Source: Salinibacterium sp. (GTDB lineage Bacteria > Actinomycetota > Actinomycetes > Actinomycetales > Microbacteriaceae). Taken from it: 6,234 nt of DNA. Both the position numbers and the translations under genes were made by a program. The stretch lies in the NCBI GenBank assembly GCA_025352485.1, contig JANXTJ010000136.1:1-6234 (forward strand). The letters are read 5' to 3'. The notes under the pieces were generated by a model that ran no database searches, was not told the DNA's origin, and saw only the letters and a program-made list of their open reading frames with translations. Positions 1 to 6,234 of the stretch are shown piece after piece. Each line of letters begins with the position of its first letter. Within the stretch, counting starts at the first letter, position 1.

Positions 1-3000
1 AGTGGCTCTTCGATGGCCGCGTGAACCTCAAAGACCTGCCAGAACGTGAGCACATCGTGCACACTCCCGCGAGCGTCACGCGCCGCCAGCGCACCTTCGG
101 TTACACCGAAGAAGAGGTTCGCATTCTCATCACTCCAATGGCGCAGAACGCGGCGGAACCGCTCGGGGCAATGGGTTCAGATTCGCCAATCGCCGTGCTT
201 TCCGAGCGCCCCCGGCTGCTGTTCGACTACTTCACGCAGCAGTTTGCGCAGGTAACGAACCCGCCGCTCGACTCGATCCGCGAGGAGGTTGTCACCTCGA
301 TGAAGCTCGGGCTCGGGCCGGAGCGCAACCTTCTCACCGCCACGGCCGAACACGCCAAGCAGGTGTCGCTCGAGTTTCCGGTGATCGATAACGACGAGCT
401 TGCCAAGATCCAGCACATCGACCCGCGCCCCGGTAGCACCCTCGCCACCACGATTCGCGGCCTGTACCGGGTCGACAAGGGTCCCAAGGCGATGGAAAAG
501 CGCCTGGCAAAGATGTGCAAAGAGGTCGATGAGGCCATTCGGTCCGGTACCCAGTTCATCGTCCTCTCCGATCGCGACTCCAACCAAGACCTCGCCCCGA
601 TCCCGTCGCTGCTGATGTTGGCCGCGGTACACCACCACCTGATCCGCGATGAAAACCGCATGAAGGTCGGCATCATCGTCGAGGCCGGCGACGTGCGCGA
701 GGTGCATCACGTGGCGATGCTGGTCGGCTACGGCGCGTCGGCGATTAACCCGTACTTGGCGATGGAGACCGCCGAAGAGCTGGTGCGCAACGGCATGATT
801 CAGGGGCTCACCCCCGAGGCCGCGGTCAAGAACCTGATCAAGGCGCTCGGCAAGGGCGTGCTGAAAATCATGTCGAAGATGGGGATTTCGGTGGTCGGCT
901 CCTACGCCGGCGCCCAGGCTTTCGAGGCGGTCGGCCTTGCCCAAGACTTCGTGGACCACTACTTCACCGGAACGGCAAGCTTGCTCGGTGGCGTGGGCAT
1001 CGAAGTGATCGCGGCGGAGAGTGCGGCCCGCCACGCCGCCGCCTACCCCGAAGACGGCGCGACCAGTGTGCACGAGCGCTTAGCGACCGGCGGCGAATAC
1101 CAGTGGCGTCGCGACGGCGCGCCCCACCTGTTCAACCCCGACACCGTATTTCGGTTGCAGCATGCCACCAGAGCGCGGCGCTACGACATCTTCCGCGAGT
1201 ACACGAAGCTGGTCGACGATCAGGCCACCAACCTGATGACCGTCCGCGGTCTGTTTTCGCTTCGCGAGGGTCAGCGGCCGGTCGTGCCCATCGATGAGGT
1301 GGAGTCTGTGGCATCCATCGTCACCCGCTTCAACACGGGCGCGATGAGCTACGGTTCGATCAGTCAGGAGGCGCACGAGACGCTCGCCATCGCGATGAAC
1401 TCGATCGGTGCGCGCTCCAACACGGGGGAGGGTGGCGAGGATGTCGCGCGCCTGCTCGACCCCGAGCGGCGTTCCGCAATCAAACAGGTGGCATCCGGCC
1501 GGTTCGGCGTCACGAGCATGTATCTCACCCACGCCACCGACATCCAGATTAAGATGGCGCAGGGCGCCAAGCCGGGCGAGGGCGGTCAGCTGCCCGCCGG
1601 CAAGGTGTACCCGTGGATCGCCCGCACCCGGCACGGCACGCCGGGCGTCGGCCTGATCTCGCCGCCGCCGCACCACGATATCTATTCGATCGAAGACCTC
1701 AAACAGCTCATTTTCGACCTGAAGCGGGCGAACCCAGAGGCCCGGGTGCACGTCAAGCTGGTGAGCCAGTCCGGCATCGGTGCGGTCGCGGCCGGTGTGA
1801 CCAAAGCCAAGGCAGACGTGGTGCTCGTTTCGGGCCACGACGGTGGCACGGGGGCCAGCCCACTCAATTCACTCAAGCACGCCGGAACCCCGTGGGAGCT
1901 CGGCCTCGCGGAAACCCAGCAGACGCTGATGCTCAACGGCATGCGCGACCGCGTGGTCGTGCAGGTCGACGGCCAGATGAAGACCGGGCGCGACGTCATT
2001 ATCGGTGCGCTCCTCGGCGCGGAAGAGTATGGCTTCGCGACCGCTCCGCTGGTGGTCTCCGGATGCGTGCTGATGCGGGTTTGCCACCTGGACACCTGCC
2101 CGGTGGGCGTCGCCACCCAGAACCCCGAGCTTCGCGCGCGTTTCAGCGGTAAGCCAGAGTTCGTGGTCAACTTCTTCGAATTCCTGGCCCAAGAAGTTCG
2201 CGAGTACCTCTCCGCGCTGGGCTTCCGCACCCTCGAGGAGGCCATCGGCCACCGCGAGTTGCTGGATGTCGACCGCGCGGTCACCCACTGGAAGGCCGAG
2301 GGGCTCGACCTGAGCCCCATTCTCGTCGGGCCGCACTTCGCCGACGACGAACCACGCACCAACCGCGTTTCGCAAGACCACGAGCTGGAGAAGCATTTCG
2401 ACCAGCAGCTCATTCGGGCGGCAGCAGACGCGTTAGAGCACGGCACGCCGGTCACTATCGAGTTGCCGATCCGCAACACCGAGCGCGCGGTCGGCACGAT
2501 GCTCGGCCACCGGGTCACGCTCGGGCACGGCGAGAATGGCCTGCCGGCCGGCACGATCGAGGTCAAGTTGACCGGAACCGCCGGTCAATCATTCGGGGCC
2601 TTCATGCCATCCGGCATCACGCTGCGCCTCGAAGGCGACAGCAATGACTACGTCGGCAAGGGCCTGTGCGGCGGCGAGATCATCATCCGGCCGCACCGCA
2701 CCAGCGTCTTCGCTGCCGAGCGAAATGTCATTGCCGGCAACGTGATCGGCTACGGCGCCACCAGGGGCAGCATGTTCATCCGCGGAATCGTGGGGGAGCG
2801 CTTCCTGGTTCGCAACTCGGGCGCTACTGCTGTGGTTGAAGGTGTCGGGGATCACGCTCTGGAGTACATGACCGGCGGGCTCGCCGTCATCCTCGGTGGC
2901 ACCGGTCGCAACCTGGGTGCTGGGATGTCCGGCGGCACCGCCTACATTCACGAACTGCGCCCGGAGCGGGTTAACGCCGATGCCATCGCCTCCGGCGAAA

Positions 3001-3254
3001 TTGAGCTGCTGCCGCTGGGCAGCGCCGATGTCGAAATCCTCACCGATCTACTGACACGCCACCGCGACGAAACCGACTCGGCGGTCGCGGCGCGAATGCT
3101 GGCGAACATGGACGAGACCGTTGCCGCGTTCACGAAGGTTCTGCCGCGCGACTACGCGGCCGTGCTGCAAACCCGGCAGGCGGCGATCAATGAGGGACTC
3201 GATCCCGACGGCGACGTCGTGTGGAGCAGAATTATGGCGGTGACGAATGGCTGA
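1..3254 (+). CDS. gltB: Glutamate synthase (NADPH) large (alpha) subunit, 5'-truncated by the window edge
   Basis: Cytoplasmic GOGAT large subunit: it moves the glutamine amide nitrogen to 2-oxoglutarate, giving glutamate. The reading frame is open from base 3, before the GTG at 21, so that GTG is an internal valine and not a start. Numbering from the first complete codon (1083 residues present): the central domain is about 46-346; the FMN-binding synthase barrel is about 400-775, with GAMSYGSIS at 446-454, loop residues K523, Q529 and R543 that match the family's 2-oxoglutarate-binding positions as I recall them, and GHDGGTGASP at 611-620; the 3Fe-4S motif C-x5-C-x4-C is C688, C694, C699 (bases 2064-2099); the Gly-rich beta-helix domain is about 805-1066. 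Family members are about 1500 residues, so roughly 410-420 residues are missing, including the class II glutaminase domain with its N-terminal cysteine nucleophile. I see no frameshift or internal stop. The adjacent gltD supports the NADPH type rather than the ferredoxin type. The family assignment is essentially certain. Confidence 0.97.
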   Translation, partial: WLFDGRVNLKDLPEREHIVHTPASVTRRQRTFGYTEEEVRILITPMAQNAAEPLGAMGSDSPIAVLSERPRLLFDYFTQQFAQVTNPPLDSIREEVVTSMKLGLGPERNLLTATAEHAKQVSLEFPVIDNDELAKIQHIDPRPGSTLATTIRGLYRVDKGPKAMEKRLAKMCKEVDEAIRSGTQFIVLSDRDSNQDLAPIPSLLMLAAVHHHLIRDENRMKVGIIVEAGDVREVHHVAMLVGYGASAINPYLAMETAEELVRNGMIQGLTPEAAVKNLIKALGKGVLKIMSKMGISVVGSYAGAQAFEAVGLAQDFVDHYFTGTASLLGGVGIEVIAAESAARHAAAYPEDGATSVHERLATGGEYQWRRDGAPHLFNPDTVFRLQHATRARRYDIFREYTKLVDDQATNLMTVRGLFSLREGQRPVVPIDEVESVASIVTRFNTGAMSYGSISQEAHETLAIAMNSIGARSNTGEGGEDVARLLDPERRSAIKQVASGRFGVTSMYLTHATDIQIKMAQGAKPGEGGQLPAGKVYPWIARTRHGTPGVGLISPPPHHDIYSIEDLKQLIFDLKRANPEARVHVKLVSQSGIGAVAAGVTKAKADVVLVSGHDGGTGASPLNSLKHAGTPWELGLAETQQTLMLNGMRDRVVVQVDGQMKTGRDVIIGALLGAEEYGFATAPLVVSGCVLMRVCHLDTCPVGVATQNPELRARFSGKPEFVVNFFEFLAQEVREYLSALGFRTLEEAIGHRELLDVDRAVTHWKAEGLDLSPILVGPHFADDEPRTNRVSQDHELEKHFDQQLIRAAADALEHGTPVTIELPIRNTERAVGTMLGHRVTLGHGENGLPAGTIEVKLTGTAGQSFGAFMPSGITLRLEGDSNDYVGKGLCGGEIIIRPHRTSVFAAERNVIAGNVIGYGATRGSMFIRGIVGERFLVRNSGATAVVEGVGDHALEYMTGGLAVILGGTGRNLGAGMSGGTAYIHELRPERVNADAIASGEIELLPLGSADVEILTDLLTRHRDETDSAVAARMLANMDETVAAFTKVLPRDYAAVLQTRQAAINEGLDPDGDVVWSRIMAVTNG
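3247..3254 (+). other. gltB/gltD 8-base coding overlap
   Basis: The gltD start codon (3247-3249) precedes the gltB stop TGA (3252-3254) in another frame. The nearest purine-rich sequence is a weak GGTGA at 3239-3243; the better GGAG at 3223-3226 is about 20 bases from the ATG and too far to act normally. Such overlaps commonly give re-initiation by terminating ribosomes. That would fit the need for equal amounts of two subunits of one complex. The overlap is seen directly; the coupling is inferred. Confidence 0.8.
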
Positions 3255-4704
3255 CCCCAAAGGCTTCCTGAAGGTGCGCGAGCGCGAGACTCCGAAGCGT
3301 CGACCCGTCGCGCTGCGACTGATGGACTGGAAGGAGGTCTACGAGCAACAAGACCCGGCCCAGCTGCGTCAGCAGGCTGGACGCTGCATGGACTGCGGCA
3401 TCCCGTTCTGTCACCAGGGCTGTCCGTTGGGCAACCTCATCCCCGAGTGGAACGACCTGATGTGGCGCGGTGAGGGCGCGCAGGCCATCGAACGGCTGCA
3501 TGCCACCAACAACTTCCCGGAGTTCACCGGTCGCCTCTGCCCAGCCCCCTGCGAGAGCTCGTGTGTGCTGGGAATCAACCAGCCGGCCGTCACGATCAAG
3601 CAGGTCGAGGTGTCGATCATCGACCAGGCGTTTGCCAACGGTCTCGTGACGCCGCACCCTCCCGAGCGACTCACCGGCAAGACGGTCGCCGTGGTGGGCT
3701 CAGGTCCCGCCGGGCTTGCCGCCGCGCAGCAGTTGACGCGGGCCGGTCACACCGTTGCCGTTTTTGAGCGGGATGATCGCATCGGCGGGCTACTGCGCTA
3801 CGGCATCCCGGATTTCAAAATGGAAAAAAAGCACATCGAGGCTCGCGTCGCGCAGATGCAGGCAGAGGGCACCCGCTTCCGCGCTAACGTCGAGATCGGC
3901 GTCGACATTGCCTGGGACGACCTCAAGTCCCGCTACGACGCGGTCATTATTGCCACCGGCGCTATGGTCGCCCGTGACCTTCCGGTTCCCGGTCGCGACC
4001 TCCTCGGCGTGCACTTCGCCATGGACTACCTCGTGCAGCAAAACAAGCTGGGTGCCGGCGATGTCGTCATGGAACAGATTTCCGCGGAAGGTAAGCACGT
4101 GGTCGTTCTGGGCGGCGGCGACACCGGAGCCGACTGCATCGGCACAGCGCACCGCCAACAGGCAATTTCGGTGACCAACCTCGCCATCGGAACCCAGCCG
4201 CCGGTGGAGCGCCCCGACCATCAGCCCTGGCCGATGTCGGCCACCCTCTTCGAGGTATCCAGCGCCCACGAGGAGGGCGGCGAGCGGGTCTTCCTCGCCT
4301 CGACCGTCGAATTTCTGGCGAACGATGCCGGTGAGGTGCGCGCCATCCGGGTGGCAGAAACCGAGTACATCGATGGTCGTCGCGTGCCCAAGTCGGGCAC
4401 GGAGCGGGAGATTCCCGCCGACCTCGTGCTGCTCGCCCTCGGTTTTACCGGCCCAGAGTCGGAGACGATCGATGCCCAACTTCCCGTGCCGTTCGATGAG
4501 AAAGGCAACATCGAACGCGACGCCGGCTATGCGACCAGCGAACCGGGCGTCTTTGTCGCCGGCGATGCCGGGCGTGGCCAATCGCTCATCGTCTGGGCGA
4601 TTGCGGAGGGCAGGGCAGCGGCCGCGGCCGTCGATGAGTACCTTGAAGGCAGCACACAGTTGCCGTCCCCGGTGCGACCCACCGACCACGCCATCGCGAT
4701 CTGA
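3247..4704 (+). CDS. gltD: Glutamate synthase (NADPH) small (beta) subunit
   Basis: The 485-residue flavoprotein takes electrons from NADPH onto FAD and passes them through Fe-S clusters to the FMN of GltB. Its length is normal for the family. The N-terminal cluster domain holds C47, C50, C55, C59 and then C98, C102, C106, the expected two groups for the 4Fe-4S centres. The FAD Rossmann motif is G151-x-G153-x-x-G156, followed by the family motif GIPDFKMEKK at 186-195. The NADPH Rossmann motif is GGGDTGADC at 289-297, and the C-terminal flavin-contact motif is GVFVAGDAGRG at 434-444. The ATG at 3247 lies inside the last codons of gltB (overlap ATGGCTGA). It is preferred because the protein begins with the usual MADPKGFL-like N terminus and the cysteine spacing is standard. 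Only a weak GGTGA precedes it, which suits translation coupled to gltB. An A-rich run at 3824-3830 lies within the conserved lysine motif. Confidence 0.98.
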   Translation: MADPKGFLKVRERETPKRRPVALRLMDWKEVYEQQDPAQLRQQAGRCMDCGIPFCHQGCPLGNLIPEWNDLMWRGEGAQAIERLHATNNFPEFTGRLCPAPCESSCVLGINQPAVTIKQVEVSIIDQAFANGLVTPHPPERLTGKTVAVVGSGPAGLAAAQQLTRAGHTVAVFERDDRIGGLLRYGIPDFKMEKKHIEARVAQMQAEGTRFRANVEIGVDIAWDDLKSRYDAVIIATGAMVARDLPVPGRDLLGVHFAMDYLVQQNKLGAGDVVMEQISAEGKHVVVLGGGDTGADCIGTAHRQQAISVTNLAIGTQPPVERPDHQPWPMSATLFEVSSAHEEGGERVFLASTVEFLANDAGEVRAIRVAETEYIDGRRVPKSGTEREIPADLVLLALGFTGPESETIDAQLPVPFDEKGNIERDAGYATSEPGVFVAGDAGRGQSLIVWAIAEGRAAAAAVDEYLEGSTQLPSPVRPTDHAIAI

Positions 4705-4765
4705 TTTTCCGTCCCACCACCACAACCACAACCTCCACCACAGGTATAACCCACAGAAGGAAGTC
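4705..4765 (+). other. gltD-pyk spacer with a C/A-rich, G-free tract
   Basis: This 61-base spacer separates the gltD stop from the pyk start. Bases 4712-4742 contain 18 C, 11 A, 2 T and no G on the + strand, made largely of CCA/CAC units. The transcript here should be unstructured. I see no inverted repeat followed by a U run, so there is no intrinsic terminator, and read-through from gltD into pyk is plausible. TATAAC at 4745-4750 resembles a -10 element, but it has no recognisable -35 and would start transcription inside the Shine-Dalgarno. I therefore do not call it a promoter. Confidence 0.6.
4755..4761 (+). promoter_or_regulatory. Ribosome binding site of pyk
   Basis: The purine run AGAAGGA is a good Shine-Dalgarno match and ends 4 bases before the ATG at 4766. 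It decides the start of pyk: the same frame is open far upstream into gltD, but no comparable site precedes the upstream ATG at 4325, and the translation from 4766 begins directly with the conserved MRRAKIVATLGPA of the family. Confidence 0.8.
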
Positions 4766-6208
4766 ATGAGACGAGCCAAAATCGTCGCGACGCTCGGCCC
4801 AGCCACGTCGAGTTACGAAAACATCAGGGCGATCATCGATGCAGGTGTCGATGTCGCGCGCATGAACCTCAGCCACGGCTCCTATGCCGTGCACGAGGAG
4901 GTCTACGCCAACGTTCGAAAGGCCGCAGAGGATTCGGGCAGAGCCGTCGCCGTCATGGTAGACCTGCAAGGCCCCAAGATCCGCCTCGGCAAGTTTGAGG
5001 CCGGCCCCTACGAACTCGCGGTCGGCGACATCTTCAAGATCACGACCGAGGATGTGATCGGCACCAAAGAACTTTCCGGCACGACTTTCAAGGGTCTTCC
5101 CGACGACGTTTCGCCCGGCGACTTCCTGCTGATCGACGATGGCAAGGTGAAAGTCCAGGTCACCGAGGTAACCGGCAGGGTCGTGACCACCACGGTTATC
5201 GTGGCCGGCTTCGTGTCTAACAACAAGGGCATCAACCTGCCCGGCGTGGCCGTCAACGTGCCCGCGCTATCCGAGAAGGACGAGGATGACCTGCGCTGGG
5301 GCTTGAAGCTCGGATGCGACCTGATCGCCCTCTCGTTCGTGCGCAACGCCGACGACATCATCCGGGTGCACGAGATTATGGCGGAAGAGGGCCGCAAGGT
5401 TCCGGTCATCGCCAAGATCGAGAAGCCGCAGGCCGTGGATAACCTTGAGGCAATCATCGACGCGTTCGATGCGATCATGGTCGCGCGCGGTGACCTCGGT
5501 GTCGAAATGCCGCTCGAGGCGGTGCCGATCGTGCAGAAGCGCACCATCGAGATTGCGAGGCGCATGGCGAAACCCGTCATTGTGGCGACCCAGATGCTCG
5601 AATCGATGATCTCCAGTCCCGTCCCGACCAGAGCAGAGACCTCGGATGTCGCGAACGCCATCCTCGACGGCGCTGACGCGGTCATGCTCTCTGGCGAGAC
5701 GAGCGTCGGCGAGTACCCGGTGATCACCGTGCAAACCATGGCGAGAATCATCACATCCACCGAGGACCATGGGCTGGAGCGCATCCCGCCGCTGGGCACC
5801 AAGCCGCGCACCCAGGGTGGCGCGATCACCCTCGCCGCAGCAGAGGTGGCCGATTTCGTTGACGCCAAGTTCGTCTGCGTGTTCACGGAAGCAGGAGACG
5901 CCGCCCGGCGGATGTCACGGCTGCGCTTCCGAGTGCCGATGAAGGCCTTTACACCCGACCCCGCGATCCGTCGTCGGATGGCGCTGTTCTGGGGCATCGA
6001 GTCATTCGTGGTGGAGCGGGTCAGCCACACCGACCTGATGTACCACCAGGTCGACGAGGTCATGCTGGGCAAAGGTTTCTGCGAGCCTGGCGACAAGGTC
6101 GTCGTAATCTCCGGATCCCCTCCCGGAATCTCCGGTTCGACCAACGATATGCGCGTACACGTCATCGGCAGCACGATGAACACCGGGGTTCTCGAGACGC
6201 AAGACTGA
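4766..6208 (+). CDS. pyk: Pyruvate kinase
   Basis: The 480-residue glycolytic enzyme catalyses PEP + ADP to pyruvate + ATP in the cytoplasm, normally as a tetramer; this length is typical of bacterial enzymes. The catalytic TIM barrel (A domain) is about 1-66 and 166-340, the B lid domain about 67-165, and the allosteric C domain about 341-480. Visible active-site residues are R32, N34 and S36 in ARMNLSHG, D66, catalytic K217 with metal ligand E219 in AKIEK, metal ligand D243 in ARGDLG, and T275 in ATQMLES. The C domain has a phosphate-binding-like loop around TEAGDAARRMS (374-384) and ends with a GSPPGISGSTN segment, as in actinobacterial enzymes. The residue after DLQGP is K71, where potassium-dependent enzymes have Glu. 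The start at 4766 is supported by its Shine-Dalgarno and the family N terminus. It follows gltD by 61 bases on the same strand with no terminator seen, so co-transcription is possible. Effector specificity cannot be read reliably from the sequence. Confidence 0.98.
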   Translation: MRRAKIVATLGPATSSYENIRAIIDAGVDVARMNLSHGSYAVHEEVYANVRKAAEDSGRAVAVMVDLQGPKIRLGKFEAGPYELAVGDIFKITTEDVIGTKELSGTTFKGLPDDVSPGDFLLIDDGKVKVQVTEVTGRVVTTTVIVAGFVSNNKGINLPGVAVNVPALSEKDEDDLRWGLKLGCDLIALSFVRNADDIIRVHEIMAEEGRKVPVIAKIEKPQAVDNLEAIIDAFDAIMVARGDLGVEMPLEAVPIVQKRTIEIARRMAKPVIVATQMLESMISSPVPTRAETSDVANAILDGADAVMLSGETSVGEYPVITVQTMARIITSTEDHGLERIPPLGTKPRTQGGAITLAAAEVADFVDAKFVCVFTEAGDAARRMSRLRFRVPMKAFTPDPAIRRRMALFWGIESFVVERVSHTDLMYHQVDEVMLGKGFCEPGDKVVVISGSPPGISGSTNDMRVHVIGSTMNTGVLETQD

Positions 6209-6234
6209 GCACGAGCGCGGGCCCGGCGCGGCGC

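Noticed and set aside
21..23. GTG as the start codon of a 1077-residue gltB
   Set aside because: The frame is open to the left edge (codons for W-L-F-D-G-R precede it), there is no Shine-Dalgarno, and the missing glutaminase domain shows that the gene is simply cut by the window.
1080..2435. Two rare TTA leucine codons in gltB (1080-1082 and 2433-2435) as a bldA-like control point
   Set aside because: TTA-based control is a Streptomyces feature. Nothing else in the window suggests that genus, and two TTA codons in more than 1000 are expected by chance.
4745..4750. TATAAC as a -10 promoter element for pyk
   Set aside because: No -35-like hexamer lies about 17 bases upstream, and the predicted transcript start near 4757 would cut into the Shine-Dalgarno. 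It could still be real, but the sequence alone does not support it.
4325..4765. An N-terminally extended pyk of 627 residues starting inside gltD
   Set aside because: The extension overlaps well-conserved gltD coding sequence and passes through a His/Asn-rich stretch that is only the translated C/A-rich spacer. The family N terminus and a good ribosome binding site fit 4766.
5008..6183. Long minus-strand open frames, here 391 codons opposite pyk, and others opposite gltB (177-1073, 1080-1838) and gltD (3790-4806)
   Set aside because: They lie opposite clear conserved genes and are expected from high G+C third positions. Their translations are low-complexity Arg/Ser/Thr/His/Val-rich with no recognisable motif.
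6209..6234. G+C-rich tail after pyk with the palindrome CGGGCCCG (6218-6225) as a terminator
   Set aside because: The palindrome has no loop, no U run follows before the window ends, and only 26 bases are visible. A terminator may lie further right but cannot be called.

Overview
This is an ordinary core-metabolism segment from a high-G+C bacterium. All three genes lie on the + strand: the 3' three-quarters of gltB (large subunit of NADPH-type glutamate synthase), complete gltD (small subunit) and complete pyk (pyruvate kinase). Protein style, the strong G/C third-position preference and the gltB-gltD-pyk order suggest an actinobacterium. Microbacteriaceae is my best guess, from remembered gene order and sequence style; no marker gene in the window proves it.

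Layout: bases 1-3254 are gltB, cut by the left edge so that the N-terminal glutaminase domain is missing. gltD (3247-4704) starts inside the last codons of gltB with an 8-base overlap, so the two subunits are probably translationally coupled. A 61-base spacer (4705-4765) holds a C/A-rich tract with no G, no evident terminator, and a good Shine-Dalgarno just before pyk (4766-6208). The last 26 bases are very G+C-rich and hold no identifiable gene. Coding density is almost complete and the minus strand shows only shadow frames.

Function: GltB and GltD together form the enzyme that makes two glutamates from glutamine and 2-oxoglutarate using NADPH (the GOGAT half of the GS-GOGAT ammonium-assimilation route). 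Pyruvate kinase converts PEP and ADP to pyruvate and ATP. The arrangement places nitrogen assimilation next to a control point of lower glycolysis, possibly on one transcript.

I found no mobile element, CRISPR array, RNA gene or previously undescribed system. The second-look items are small: a likely potassium-independent type of pyruvate kinase, a dnaX-like slippery heptamer in gltD, a Glu-to-Gln change in a conserved GltB motif, and the G-free tract before pyk.
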